This document shows, in pieces, positions 8,127 through 17,489 of a stretch of DNA of 64,000 nucleotides. A model generated the notes under the pieces. That model made no database searches. It saw only the letters and a list, made by a program, of their open reading frames with translations, and was not told where the DNA came from. The stretch's first letter is position 1. Each line of letters begins with the position of its first letter. The stretch is from Psychrilyobacter atlanticus DSM 19335. GTDB taxonomy: Bacteria > Fusobacteriota > Fusobacteriia > Fusobacteriales > Fusobacteriaceae. Location of the stretch: positions 1,410,986 to 1,474,985 of the forward strand of contig NZ_KE384547.1 of assembly GCF_000426625.1 (NCBI RefSeq). The letters are read 5' to 3'. A program made the position numbers and the translations under genes.

Positions 8127-8642
8127 TTATAATTTAACTTTCCAAATTAGATTATCTATTTTAGGACCCCAATAATTTTTAGCCTTAAAAAATGGTTTTC
8201 CAAAATTTTTAGTCCAATATATTTGAGCGCTTTTATAACCAGAATCCAAATAAAACTCTTTTATATTTTTAGATCTTAATATTTTGTACATTTCATTTAA
8301 AAGGATTTTCCCTATACCTTTTTTTTGATAAGATGGATGAATATATACGGTTCCAATTTTTATAGCACCTTTCTTAAGATCTTTAATCACATCTTTTATA
8401 TCTGAATTACAATATGAGGATGATATAGTCCCTATTATTTTTTCACCATCTAGAGCAATCAAAAGAGATATATTACTCCCTTCTTTAAAATAATTTTTAC
8501 AATACTTCATTTTTTCTGTTACTTCTTCATCTACAAAATCTGGAATAGTTATTTCTTCTTTTTTAGCCGTATCAGATATAACTATTCTAAAAAATTCTTC
8601 TAGCTGAGGAAGGTTATTTTTTAATGGTTTTTTTATTTTCAT
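8127..8642 (-). CDS. GNAT-family N-acetyltransferase
   Basis: This 171-residue protein has VYIHPSYQKKGIGKILL (about 96-112), the RimI-type beta4-alpha3 acetyl-CoA-binding segment. FYLDSGYKSAQIYWTKNFG is the substrate-side C-terminal motif. It is adjacent to, but clearly different in sequence from, the GNAT at 7561-8055, so the pair is not a recent duplication. AAAGGAGATCT precedes the ATG. Function beyond acetyl transfer is unknown. Confidence 0.85.
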   Translation of the reverse strand: MKIKKPLKNNLPQLEEFFRIVISDTAKKEEITIPDFVDEEVTEKMKYCKNYFKEGSNISLLIALDGEKIIGTISSSYCNSDIKDVIKDLKKGAIKIGTVYIHPSYQKKGIGKILLNEMYKILRSKNIKEFYLDSGYKSAQIYWTKNFGKPFFKAKNYWGPKIDNLIWKVKL

Positions 8643-8920
8643 AGATCTCCTTTTTTTATCATTTTATAAGTCTATTCAAGACTAATATTATCTTTTAATT
8701 TTTTAAAAGTCAATTTTTAAAATTAAAAAAAGTACTATGTCGCTTTTGTCTCACATAAAAACATAGGAAGAATTTTAATAGATTCGAAAATTTAGTGAGA
8801 AAAATATGTAATATTATTGCTTTTTATTGATATTGTGGTATATATGATACTAACTTAAAAATAGCTTAAAAATAGGAACTTATTTTTTATACCAAAATAA
8901 AAAACACATTAGGAGAAATT

Positions 8921-10537
8921 ATGTACTCACTATTAAAAAAATCAAAGCTGAGATGGAGCCAATCTTTATTTTTTACAGTCATTGAGGCTTTATCTTATAT
9001 GATCATTCCATTAGTTCAAAAAAATATATTAGATGATATTGTAAATAAAGATTATTCTAAAATAAACAGGTTAATATTCTATATGTTAGCTCTATATTTT
9101 TTACACTATGTATTCCAAATAATAAGGTCTTATTACGATGCTTCACTTTCTACAACTATTAAAACAGAGTTTCAAAAAGATGTTTATAATAAAATGTTAA
9201 ATTCTAACCTATCAAATATAACAAAAAATAAAGTGGGGAAACTGATGACAATTATGGAGAGTGACATCACCACAGTTTCTACATTTCTAAGTTCTACTTT
9301 AAAATTGTTCACTTATAATATAATAATAATAGTATTTTTATTAATAACAATGTTTAAACTCTCTATGGAAATAACTGCTATAATAGTTTTTTTATTTTTA
9401 TTGATCTTTTACTTTAATACTTTTCATAGCAAAAAATATAAAAAATATAAAGTTCAAATTTTAAAAAATAAAGAAAAATTTTTAGAATTATTAAATCAAT
9501 CGATATTATCATTAAAATTAATAAAATCTAATAACTTAAAAAAATATTTTTCAAAAAAAATGATAACTATAACGGAGGCAGAAAAAGAAATAAATGTTAA
9601 ATCAATCGTGTTTTCAAATCTATTAGGAGCATTAACTAAATATACTTTAACAGGTGGAAGAGTAGTTATATTTTTTATAGGTATTTTAGGAATTAAATCT
9701 GGGAAATTAACAATCGGAAGTTTATTAGCCCTCCTCAGTTATTATGAATTTATGTATAACCCTGTATTGCAATTTCGAAAATTTTTAGAAGATAGAGTAA
9801 AAACAGAAGAATCCTATAAAAGAATAGAGAATATATTTATTAAAGATAAGAATTATTTTAGATCTATTGAAACCTTGGAGATCTTTAAATCTTTGGAATT
9901 CAAAAAAATTGGTTTTTCTTATGGAACTAAAGTTGTATATAAAGATTTTTCCTACAAAATAAATCATGGTGACAAGATAGCTATTGTAGGAGGAAATGGA
10001 AGAGGGAAAAGTACGTTAATAAATATTATTACAGGAATAGAAAAAATAGGCTCAGGAGAAATTATCTTAAACAACAGTAATTTTTATGACATAAATATAG
10101 AAGATTATAGAGATAAAATTTCAATACTTTTTCAGGAGAATAATTTATTTGATTTTAGTATAGAGGAAAATTTAAGATTAGGAAATGAAGATATAGATCT
10201 TAATGATATAATAGACATCTGTAAAAAATTAAATATTCATAATTTAATATCTTCCCTCCCTATGGGGTATCAGACTAGATTAAGCCATTTAGGTTCTAAT
10301 TTTTCAGGGGGGGAAAAGAGGAAGATGCTTTTAGCTAGAACATTTTTAAAGAACTCTGATGTTTATATCTTTGATGAACTAACGAGTAATTTAGATGAAG
10401 AATCACAAATAAGGATACTAGATTTGGTATTAGATTTATTTAAAGATAAAACTATATTATTTATTACCCATAGTAAATATGAAATTTCAAAATTTAGTAA
10501 AATTCTTAACCTAAATAATTATTCTAATTTAGAATAA
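8921..10537 (+). CDS. ABC exporter half-transporter
   Basis: The 538-residue protein fuses an N-terminal six-helix exporter membrane domain (about 1-300) to an ATPase domain. The ATPase has Walker A GGNGRGKST at 357-365, a Q-loop FQENN, signature FSGGEKRKM, Walker B YIFDEL with the catalytic Glu, and H-loop THS. All catalytic residues are intact. Half-transporters of this layout dimerise and export lipids, peptides or drugs. No peptidase C39 domain or neighbouring bacteriocin gene points to a substrate. TTAGGAGA precedes the ATG. Confidence 0.9.
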   Translation: MYSLLKKSKLRWSQSLFFTVIEALSYMIIPLVQKNILDDIVNKDYSKINRLIFYMLALYFLHYVFQIIRSYYDASLSTTIKTEFQKDVYNKMLNSNLSNITKNKVGKLMTIMESDITTVSTFLSSTLKLFTYNIIIIVFLLITMFKLSMEITAIIVFLFLLIFYFNTFHSKKYKKYKVQILKNKEKFLELLNQSILSLKLIKSNNLKKYFSKKMITITEAEKEINVKSIVFSNLLGALTKYTLTGGRVVIFFIGILGIKSGKLTIGSLLALLSYYEFMYNPVLQFRKFLEDRVKTEESYKRIENIFIKDKNYFRSIETLEIFKSLEFKKIGFSYGTKVVYKDFSYKINHGDKIAIVGGNGRGKSTLINIITGIEKIGSGEIILNNSNFYDINIEDYRDKISILFQENNLFDFSIEENLRLGNEDIDLNDIIDICKKLNIHNLISSLPMGYQTRLSHLGSNFSGGEKRKMLLARTFLKNSDVYIFDELTSNLDEESQIRILDLVLDLFKDKTILFITHSKYEISKFSKILNLNNYSNLE

Positions 10538-10561
10538 AAAAAATCACTACAATCTAAGCAA

Positions 10562-10598
10562 TAAAAAATGCCAGTATTAAAACTGGCATTTTTTATTA
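10562..10598. terminator. Bidirectional terminator
   Basis: AAAAAATGCCAGT pairs with ACTGGCATTTTTT, with A and T runs on both sides, between convergent genes. Confidence 0.85.
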
Positions 10599-11339
10599 CT
10601 TTCTTACTATTACTGAAGAATCCAGATCAAAAGGATTGGTTCTGCAGGCAAGGGAAAATAAATAAGGGTAACTTTCTCTTAAATGATCTATATAGCTTAC
10701 CCATTGATTTTTTAGTTCACCATAAACTCTATTCATATCTCCTGTGAGATGTTGATAATCCTCTTCAGGAAGGCCTACGAGAGTATCTCTATGCTTCAGC
10801 TCTTCAGTGAGGTGGAATACAGCCCACAAAAGGTCTGTAAAACTTTCATGCTCCAGTAAATTATTATTTTCAAGAAGCCTTAATAAAAAATCTTTTTTAT
10901 TTTCTAAAAGAAATTTTAATTTTTTCCAGTCAATATCTTTATGATTGAATTGACTTTTATGTTCCTTTAGAAGTGTACACATATTTTTAAATTCTTCCTT
11001 GGAGGGATGATCCGTTATTTTAAATTTAGATTGTGACTTTACTATCTCCACATCCATATTTGCAATAATACTCAAAAGGTCTGTACCTATCTCACTGTAA
11101 AAAGTCCCTATAACCATATTCAATTTTTCCATCCGTTCTTTTTTTTCCCTGTTATCAAGAATTTTATGAATAATCAATGTAACCAATAAAACCTCAATAA
11201 ACAAAAAAGCAATATCTTCTATTAAAAATACCAAGATATGATGTATATCTCTAAATAAAAAATATTCCAGAAGATAAAAAGAAGCTGACATCATTATCAG
11301 TAACAAGCCCATATAGATTTTCCAATTTACTTTTTTCAT
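10596..11339 (-). CDS. Two-to-three-helix membrane protein of unknown function
   Basis: The N-terminus has hydrophobic segments at about 9-27 and 35-60, followed by about 180 soluble, helix-rich residues with many Lys/Glu. No catalytic motif is recognised. The ATG at 11339 (MKKVNW) is preferred because AAAGGTGG sits 5 bases upstream; a GTG three codons earlier would overlap that site. The architecture, membrane anchor plus helical cytosolic domain, is compatible with a sensor or scaffold but gives no specific role. Confidence 0.7.
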   Translation of the reverse strand: MKKVNWKIYMGLLLIMMSASFYLLEYFLFRDIHHILVFLIEDIAFLFIEVLLVTLIIHKILDNREKKERMEKLNMVIGTFYSEIGTDLLSIIANMDVEIVKSQSKFKITDHPSKEEFKNMCTLLKEHKSQFNHKDIDWKKLKFLLENKKDFLLRLLENNNLLEHESFTDLLWAVFHLTEELKHRDTLVGLPEEDYQHLTGDMNRVYGELKNQWVSYIDHLRESYPYLFSLACRTNPFDLDSSVIVRK

Positions 11340-11556
11340 TTTCGCCACCTTTGTTAAATAATTTTTTAATCAATAGCTTTTAAAATTTATTTTCTTCTTT
11401 TACAGAAATCGCCATTTCACTAAAAGATATATCATTTTTTAAGCTTTATCCAAGAGTAATTTTAGCTTTAAATCTTTAAAAAGTCAATTTTTTTAAAGTT
11501 TTAATGCCTTCTAAGAGGTTATGCAAAAATAATTGGTATCTTTGTAAAGATTTTTT

Positions 11557-11585
11557 TTGCTTTTTAAAGATTGATGGTGTATAAT
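11557..11585 (+). promoter_or_regulatory. Promoter of the TPR-DUF218 lipoprotein gene
   Basis: TTGCTT (11557-11562), a 17-base spacer and TATAAT (11580-11585). Confidence 0.7.
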
Positions 11586-11662
11586 TCTGTATACTAAATT
11601 TCACTTAACAAACGAAGAGTGAAATTTTAATACAAAACATAAACATAATAGGGGATGAAAAA

Positions 11663-12766
11663 ATGAAGAATATCAAAAGAAAAATCTTAATTACCGCAGT
11701 TTTATCTTTATCTTTAATGGCATGTACTCCAGCTCAAAATAAATCAAATAAGGTATCAAAAGACCAAATAGTTCAAGTAGTCAATTTTGATAACCAAAGA
11801 AAAATAGACGAATTAGTTCAAACAGGTATTTATTATTACTGGAATGGAGGAGATCTAAAGAAGGTAGAACAAGAGTTCTTTAAAGGGATCACTCTTAAAG
11901 GAAAATATGATGTTGTTGAAAATTCTTTTAAAGAGGCAAGCAACTTAGATCCATATAGGTTAGACTTAAGATTCTCTATCGCCTCTACTCAAGTTATACA
12001 AGGGAAGATAGCTGAAGCTTTAGAAACATATAAAGGAATTTTAAACATTGAACCAAATAATTTTGATGCTAATATATTGTTTGCAGCATATTCTAGAATA
12101 AATGGAGATACTTTATCTTATGATAATACTTTAAAATTCTTGAGCACGATTGAACCTGAAAAGACTGCAAAATATGTAGCTAGTTTTGAAAGAACAGAGA
12201 ACTTTTTAAAAACAGATATAAAAACAGACGCATACAAGGTAAAAACTCCTAATCACACAATAGTTACTTTAGGATATGCTCTGGCAAATGACGGTACTAT
12301 GAGACCTACTCTGATAAAAAGATTAGACCAAACATTGGCTATGGCCAAATTAAATCCTAACTCAACTATAATTGTAAGTGGAGGAGTTCCTAAGCAGGGA
12401 GTTACTGAAGGACATTTAATGAAGGAATGGTTAGTTGAAAATGGAATAGATGCATCTAGAGTATTTATAGATGATAAAGCTAAAGATACAGTAGGAAATG
12501 CTGTATACTCTACTGAGATAATGAAAAAATTAAACACTAAAAATGTAACATTGATTTCTAGTGCTAGTCATATTAGAAGAGGATTATCAGTGTATAAAGA
12601 AGTTTCTGTTAGAGAAAACTTAGATATTAACTTTGATAACTTAGTATACCTAGACTATGATTCTGTAGAAGAAGCAATGAAAGTGTCATCTAAAGAATAT
12701 ATGGTAGTTTACAGAGACACATTAAGAGGTTCTGGATTATGGAACTATCCAGGAATACAAAGATAA
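11663..12766 (+). CDS. Lipoprotein with TPR region and DUF218 (YdcF/ElyC-type) domain
   Basis: The 367-residue product has a lipoprotein signal ending LMAC at residue 21. A helical TPR-like region follows at about 80-160 (LDPYRLDLRFSIAS...IEPNNFDANILF). The C-terminal DUF218 domain (about 195-350) has VTLGYALANDG, VSGGVPKQGVTEG and DTVGNAVYS. DUF218 proteins such as SanA, ElyC and YdcF act in envelope or peptidoglycan homeostasis, and some bind nucleotides. The lipid anchor plus TPR suggests an envelope complex. It is single-gene, with its own promoter and terminator. Confidence 0.85.
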   Translation: MKNIKRKILITAVLSLSLMACTPAQNKSNKVSKDQIVQVVNFDNQRKIDELVQTGIYYYWNGGDLKKVEQEFFKGITLKGKYDVVENSFKEASNLDPYRLDLRFSIASTQVIQGKIAEALETYKGILNIEPNNFDANILFAAYSRINGDTLSYDNTLKFLSTIEPEKTAKYVASFERTENFLKTDIKTDAYKVKTPNHTIVTLGYALANDGTMRPTLIKRLDQTLAMAKLNPNSTIIVSGGVPKQGVTEGHLMKEWLVENGIDASRVFIDDKAKDTVGNAVYSTEIMKKLNTKNVTLISSASHIRRGLSVYKEVSVRENLDINFDNLVYLDYDSVEEAMKVSSKEYMVVYRDTLRGSGLWNYPGIQR

Positions 12767-12775
12767 GATATTTAA

Positions 12776-12808
12776 AGCATCACGAAAAATTCGTGATGTT
12801 TTTTTATT
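12776..12808 (+). terminator. Rho-independent terminator
   Basis: GCATCACGAA pairs with TTCGTGATGT, followed by seven T. Confidence 0.9.
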
Positions 12809-12878
12809 TTTAGCTAAAGATCTAAAATATAATCATTTTTTTTAATTATATTCATAAAAAGTATACCCATATATAAAT

Positions 12879-13091
12879 TTAATAATCATCTTCGTAACAG
12901 TCGTCGTCATCTTCATCATTAATTTTTAAGCCGTATAGACTAACTAAACCATATTGTTCAAGAAGCTCATCTTTCATCTCTTCTATTTCAAGCCATTCAC
13001 AGGTGTATATTTCTTTTTTTATTTCATAGAGTTCAACAAATTTTTTAAAATCTTTTGACTCCATAATCATCTGTAATTCTTTTAAATCCAT
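12879..13091 (-). CDS. Small acidic protein of unknown function
   Basis: The 70-residue protein is soluble and helix-rich, and ends in a strongly acidic tail with five consecutive Asp/Glu residues (EDDDD). GGAGGAAAAAGT precedes the ATG. It is not recognised. Acidic tails of this kind occur in small regulators and nucleic-acid mimics, but there is no further evidence. Confidence 0.6.
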   Translation of the reverse strand: MDLKELQMIMESKDFKKFVELYEIKKEIYTCEWLEIEEMKDELLEQYGLVSLYGLKINDEDDDDCYEDDY

Positions 13092-13387
13092 ACTTTTTCC
13101 TCCTTTTATAAATTCATTAAAAAATCTATCTCCTTTAATTATTAAAGAAATCAGAATATTTTAGGAGAACTTTTTTTCTTAATCGAAATTATAATACTAT
13201 ATTTAAATATATTAATCAATCAAAATTTTATAACTTTTGAAACATATTTTTTTGTATGGAATATAAACAAATAAACTCGTAATTACTTGAAGTCATGTAG
13301 ACCAAACTTTATCATTTGTTTGATATAAAAAGCCTGATTTTAAATTATTTCATTTTTAATAATAAAATCTATAAAATTTCTGTTAAA

Positions 13388-13428
13388 TAAAAATAACTAT
13401 TACAAAATTTTCGTAATAGTTATTCTAG
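13388..13428 (-). terminator. Terminator of the MATE gene
   Basis: On the minus strand, AATAACTATTACGAAAA pairs with TTTTGTAATAGTTATT, followed by TTTTATTT. The rest of the 13092-13387 gap shows no gene or repeat. Confidence 0.8.
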
Positions 13429-13449
13429 AACTTTCAAAAATATAATTAT

Positions 13450-14892
13450 TTAAATTTTTTTGACTTGTCGTCTTGCATAAAACATCAAGAATAAGCTTAC
13501 ACTCCATGCATTAATAAATACACAAATCCATATAAATCTTATAGGTAATTGAAAAACAAAAGTTACTAAAGTATATAGTGTTAAAGGCATAAAAAATTGT
13601 CTAACTAAGGTAGCATACATTGGAACTTTTGGTAACTTAATAGCTTGTAATGTATTGATACTGCTAGATAAAACTGCATATGCAGGAATAGTAAATACTT
13701 CTATATTTAGATATTCTATTGTTAATCTAATAATATTCTTGTTGTTGGTAAATAACGATATTAAACTTAATTTTATTATAAAAACTATTATAGAACCAAG
13801 TGTTAGTAACCCTACACTCAATATAAATCCTTTTTTAAAAGTTTCATAGACTCTGTCATATTTTTCGGCACCTCTATTTTGTGCAATAATCGCCATCATA
13901 GCGATATATATTCCTGATGCAGGTAACATGACTATTTGCTCTACTCTATATCCTATTCCAAGAGCAGCTGTGGCATTACTTCCTCCTATATATGAAACGA
14001 AATAATTTAATATAAATATACCTGTAGTAACAGTTATCATATTAAGCATAGCAGGTAGACCTTGTTTTAGAAGTTCTTTTATAATGTTATAATCAAATTT
14101 AAATTCTCCTTTTTCTCTTTGACAATGGAATAATGGAGATTCTATTAATTTTATGACTATATATATAGTTTGAAATAATTGAATTAGTATTGTAGCAAGA
14201 GCTATTCCAGCAGTTCCCATATTTGGGAATATATCCAAACTTTCTGAAAAATATATTCCTGTATTCATATTTCCAAAAGTTACTGTTGAAAATATTTTTT
14301 TTAATGCTAATTCTATAAAATATAAAGGATTTTTCCCCAAGAATAATGGATCTAATATTATATTTAAGAAGAAACCTATAATAAGGATATTTCTATAAGG
14401 TTTTGTTTGTCCTTGAGCTGATAAAACAGAATTAGCGACACCTGAGATAGTAAAAGTAAATATTCCTATATATATAACTCTAATATAACTAAGAGAATAA
14501 GGTAAAACTTCCTCTGAAACTTTTAAAAATCTTAAAATTCCTGGAAGCATTGGATATAAAATAACAACACTTAAAATTGACATTATTGTTGCTAATATAA
14601 ATGAATTGTATGTTATCTCTCTTGCATTTTTATTCTCTTTAGCACCTATTGCATTACCTACAAGAGTAGTTGTCCCTGCTCCTAACCCTATAGAAATAGA
14701 TAAGAGCAATAAAAAAAGTGGGAAAGTTATAGATACCCCTGCTAAACCTTCTCCAGCAGTTCCAACTTTTCCTGCAAAAATAGTGTCTACAACATTATAA
14801 AGTGTTGTAAACAACGACCCTATAGATGCTGGGATAGCTATTTTCTTTATTAAACCATAAATATCATCTTCTAATATATTGTATGTTGACAT
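13450..14892 (-). CDS. MATE-family multidrug/Na+ antiporter
   Basis: The 480-residue protein has twelve hydrophobic segments in two homologous halves. Typical MATE features are PASIGSLFTTLYNVVDTIFAGKVG near the N-terminus and GLPAMLNM at the start of the second half. MATE carriers expel cationic drugs or metabolites in exchange for Na+ or H+. The start at 14892 (MSTYNILEDD) has AAAGGAGGGAGAG upstream; an in-frame ATG 22 codons earlier has no ribosome-binding site. It borders the accessory island, whose first relic begins about 170 bases upstream. Confidence 0.92.
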   Translation of the reverse strand: MSTYNILEDDIYGLIKKIAIPASIGSLFTTLYNVVDTIFAGKVGTAGEGLAGVSITFPLFLLLLSISIGLGAGTTTLVGNAIGAKENKNAREITYNSFILATIMSILSVVILYPMLPGILRFLKVSEEVLPYSLSYIRVIYIGIFTFTISGVANSVLSAQGQTKPYRNILIIGFFLNIILDPLFLGKNPLYFIELALKKIFSTVTFGNMNTGIYFSESLDIFPNMGTAGIALATILIQLFQTIYIVIKLIESPLFHCQREKGEFKFDYNIIKELLKQGLPAMLNMITVTTGIFILNYFVSYIGGSNATAALGIGYRVEQIVMLPASGIYIAMMAIIAQNRGAEKYDRVYETFKKGFILSVGLLTLGSIIVFIIKLSLISLFTNNKNIIRLTIEYLNIEVFTIPAYAVLSSSINTLQAIKLPKVPMYATLVRQFFMPLTLYTLVTFVFQLPIRFIWICVFINAWSVSLFLMFYARRQVKKI

Positions 14893-14929
14893 CTCTCCCT
14901 CCTTTTTACTTGATTCTTTAAATATACAA

Positions 14930-14958
14930 TTTATATTATTTTTACCCTTTAAAAACAA
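14930..14958 (-). promoter_or_regulatory. Probable promoter of the MATE gene
   Basis: On the minus strand, TTGTTT (14953-14958), a 17-base spacer and TATAAA (14930-14935). Confidence 0.5.
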
Positions 14959-15059
14959 TTTACTTAAAGAAGGAGAGTTTCAAGGAAGTGGCGCACCTAA
15001 TAGGTTTTATTTTAACGTAATTCTATTCATTAAACCCCTATTTTTATTGAGGTTTAATA

Positions 15060-15146
15060 TCAATATTTTACGCGTTTTTTTGAGAATAATATTTTTTGTC
15101 CCCAAACTGTCCCCACGGAATCACTATTTTTGGTAGATAATTTGAC
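15060..15146 (-). pseudogene. Remnant of a tyrosine-recombinase C-terminus
   Basis: The minus strand reads 28 residues ending in a stop and containing KNSDSVGTVWGQK, the kind of tail found after the catalytic Tyr of phage-type integrases. It is closed upstream by an in-frame stop and has no start, so it is a fragment. Together with the N-terminal integrase fragment at 19758-19925 it brackets the RT/NTase island and suggests the island arrived by site-specific recombination. Family assignment rests on this short tail only. Confidence 0.45.
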
Positions 15147-15172
15147 TTAATTCCTAACTCTAAAGTAATTAA

Positions 15173-15202
15173 AAAAGATCCTAAAAAAATTAGGATCTTT
15201 TA
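15173..15202. terminator. Bidirectional terminator at the island edge
   Basis: AAAAGATCCTAA pairs with TTAGGATCTTTT, with flanking A and T runs; it lies downstream of the SLATT gene. Confidence 0.85.
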
Positions 15203-15232
15203 TTATTTTCTTAAGGGTTTAGTAGTACCTAG

Positions 15233-15263
15233 GTAAGTGCCGTTTTTGACCTCTAAGTTAGAG
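15233..15263. repeat. Left imperfect direct repeat of the island
   Basis: GTAAGTGCC-G-TTTTTGA-C-CTCTAA matches the right copy at 20282-20311 with about three differences over 28 bases. It overlaps the last codons of the SLATT gene. It could be a relic of an attachment core or of a duplication on insertion. Confidence 0.5.
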
Positions 15264-15837
15264 GAGTATAATTCTGGTAAAAAAATAATATAGGCAAAAT
15301 AAAAAGTATAAACCAGATATAATCTTCATAAAAGAATATGTGATAATAGATTTTCTTTATCCAAGAAATCCTTTTTAATGACTCAATTTCTTGAGGATCT
15401 TCTTTTATTGAAAAATATCTATCTCTAGGAATGTGATTTTCGCTTAATTTTAATTCTTCTAAATACTCATTTTCTATTTTTTTTATTCTTTGAAAATGAG
15501 TATTAAAATTTAAGTGTGAGAGTTCGATATACATACTTTGAAGTTTAATATAATGAAACTTTAAAGAGAGAGCTCTTTCTTTATAGTTTTGAGTGTTGGA
15601 ATATAAAGAAATCATAGTTACAGATACAGATAAAAAAACCATTAATAGATTATAATTAGCTGTTCCTATGTTTTTCTTTAACCCTAAAATAGCTAAACCT
15701 ATTAAACATAAGGAATAAATAAAATTGATATAGTTCCAACATTTATTTTTTTTCAGTAATCGTTCAGATAAGTTTATCCTACATTTTCTAGTTATATATA
15801 TATTTCTTTTTAAATTGTTATAATATCCTTGTTTCAC
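15253..15837 (-). CDS. SLATT-domain membrane protein, partner of the reverse transcriptase
   Basis: The 194-residue protein has two close transmembrane helices at about 33-55 and 60-80. These are followed by the amphipathic stretch YSNTQNYKERALSLKFHYIK, the usual look of SLATT domains (N-Y-x-x-R-A then a long helix). A third hydrophobic segment lies near the C-terminus. SLATT proteins are predicted pore-forming effectors paired with CBASS nucleotidyltransferases, SLOG proteins or reverse transcriptases. Here the gene starts 9 bases after the RT stop, so the two form an operon. A membrane-permeabilising effector triggered by the RT is the natural inference. Confidence 0.72.
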   Translation of the reverse strand: MKQGYYNNLKRNIYITRKCRINLSERLLKKNKCWNYINFIYSLCLIGLAILGLKKNIGTANYNLLMVFLSVSVTMISLYSNTQNYKERALSLKFHYIKLQSMYIELSHLNFNTHFQRIKKIENEYLEELKLSENHIPRDRYFSIKEDPQEIESLKRISWIKKIYYHIFFYEDYIWFILFILPILFFYQNYTPLT

Positions 15838-15846
15838 TTATTCCTC

Positions 15847-17190
15847 CTATAAATATGATATACCTTGAAGATCTCTTTCCATTTCTTTTTTTAATGATTT
15901 TTCATATTTTTTAAATTCATATTTAATGTCATCTTCACTAAATTTTTCAACTTTCCCACCTAAACTTTTAATTAAAATCTCTTTTTTTTCTTCAGTAGTA
16001 TACTTGCTAAAATTAGGGATATATTTTGTTTTATCTCTATTATAGAGTATTTCATGAAAACTTTTTGAAAATTTTCTTATATTTTTTGTTTCGAGATCAT
16101 GACGTTTAAATAACTTAATTACTAAGTTATCTAATTTATATAGGATAGTTAAATCTTCTAATTGAGAAAAAAAGAAAAGCCAACCATATTTTTCTTCATT
16201 TTCACTTATAAATCCTGTTATTTTAAAGTTGAATTTATCAACAAAATCAAAAAACTTTTTATCTTTTTTTAATTTATAGTCATTTAGTAAATTTTCTAAA
16301 CGGTTTTCCATTTTATTTATTGTAGTTGATCTAATTGTAAATAATTTACCAGTATATACATATCCAAGATATGAAAAACCATCTTTTATAAGACCAAACG
16401 AACTTTTAGCACTACCATTTTCTATTGGATGAACTTTTAATTTATAATCAATTTGTAATTCTTCAATAATAGAATTACAAATTGTTTTAACGTTTTCTTT
16501 GTTACAAAAAATAAATATATCATCGACATATCTAAAATACTTATATTCTTTATTATTTAAATGTTTTTTATCAAAATTTTTTAAATAAATAGTAGATAAA
16601 ACATTTGAGATTGGTAGTCCTTGTGGAATACCTAAGGTATTTTTAATTTTACATTTAGTCCCAATTGAACAAGTTCCAGTGGTAATAGATTTATTTATTA
16701 AAGTTAATATTTCTTTTTTTCGAATATTTTTACCAAGTATTTTAAATAATTTTTTATGATTTATTGTGCCATAGTAATTCTCTAAATCCAACTTAATAAA
16801 ACTGTCATATTTATTTGTTTCTAACGTCTTTTTAATATCATATATATATGTTTGTACCAAACTAGTCTTTATTTCATTTTTAAATAATTCCTGCAAAACT
16901 TCTTTCAATGCGACTAGGGTTATTTTATCTCTAATTGTGCATATTGAAACCTCTCTTGGGTTACTTTTTTTCCCTTTTAAAATTAACTTTTGTCTATAAG
17001 TGGTAAAGTTATAACTATTATTAAAAACTTTTTTGCTAATAAGAATTGTTTCATCCATTAGCTTACCTTTAAAAATTCGGTGATTTATTTTATCATTCCC
17101 TACTGCAGCTTTATATTGGACATTTTCAGTGTATATTCTAAGTAAGTTACTTTTCTTAAAAATATTGTTGAATAGTTGATAAGCTTTCAT
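15847..17190 (-). CDS. Defence-type reverse transcriptase (not group II intron)
   Basis: This 447-residue protein has the polymerase core: FIKLDLENYY with D135, GIPQGLPIS at 187-195, the catalytic YVDD box at 221-224, and FSYLGYVY near 272-279. The catalytic Asp residues are intact. There is no maturase/HNH domain, so it is not a group II intron enzyme, and no retron-type VTG motif is seen. The C-terminal 160 residues are Lys/Glu-rich helices. Pairing with a SLATT gene and an upstream structured RNA bounded by inverted repeats suggests an anti-phage RT of the unknown-group (UG/DRT) or retron-like class. AAGGAG precedes the ATG. Confidence 0.88.
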   Translation of the reverse strand: MKAYQLFNNIFKKSNLLRIYTENVQYKAAVGNDKINHRIFKGKLMDETILISKKVFNNSYNFTTYRQKLILKGKKSNPREVSICTIRDKITLVALKEVLQELFKNEIKTSLVQTYIYDIKKTLETNKYDSFIKLDLENYYGTINHKKLFKILGKNIRKKEILTLINKSITTGTCSIGTKCKIKNTLGIPQGLPISNVLSTIYLKNFDKKHLNNKEYKYFRYVDDIFIFCNKENVKTICNSIIEELQIDYKLKVHPIENGSAKSSFGLIKDGFSYLGYVYTGKLFTIRSTTINKMENRLENLLNDYKLKKDKKFFDFVDKFNFKITGFISENEEKYGWLFFFSQLEDLTILYKLDNLVIKLFKRHDLETKNIRKFSKSFHEILYNRDKTKYIPNFSKYTTEEKKEILIKSLGGKVEKFSEDDIKYEFKKYEKSLKKEMERDLQGISYL

Positions 17191-17203
17191 TTTTTTTACT
17201 CCT

Positions 17204-17346
17204 TAGAAGCTTACTAAGGTGCAAGGTAAGGAATCTTCTAAGCTTTTAAGCCGAGAAGTCTTTTAGAAAGAGGTTAGACCTCGTTGGTTAGATTACTTTC
17301 GTATGAAAGTCTCATTGAAATTTAATTCAAAGATAGTAAGCTTCTA
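17204..17346 (-). ncRNA. Candidate RT-associated structured RNA with 13-bp inverted ends
   Basis: Perfect 13-base inverted repeats, TAGAAGCTTACTA (17204-17216) and TAGTAAGCTTCTA (17334-17346), enclose 117 bases. Inside are hairpins ACTTTC-GTAT-GAAAGT (17295-17310), GAGGT-TAG-ACCTC (17270-17282) and CTTCT...AGAAG (about 17234-17257). The arrangement matches retron msr-msd regions or the template RNAs of DRT systems, directly upstream of the RT. The inner arm touches the RT ribosome-binding site, so it could also control RT translation. Confidence 0.6.
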
Positions 17347-17441
17347 TTTAATAGAATATCATATCCAAGTATTATATATCAATATATATTTCCTTAATAA
17401 ATAGTATATAAATAAATTTTTAAAAATAAATTCGACTTTTC

Positions 17442-17476
17442 GGAACTCATAAACTACAATTAGATTGTGGAACTCA
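17442..17476 (+). repeat. Paired GGAACTCA direct repeats
   Basis: Two copies of GGAACTCA (17442-17449 and 17469-17476) lie just upstream of the truncated ribbon-helix-helix gene and may be its autoregulatory operator. Confidence 0.4.
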
Positions 17477-17489
17477 AAAAGGAGGTTTT

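Noticed and set aside
15847-17190. Group II intron reverse transcriptase
   Set aside because: No maturase or endonuclease domain, no domain V/VI intron sequence nearby, and an adjacent SLATT gene.
17204-17346. Definite retron msr-msd
   Set aside because: The inverted-repeat layout fits, but the RT lacks the retron-specific VTG region and no branching AGC/G context is clear, so only a retron-like RNA is claimed.
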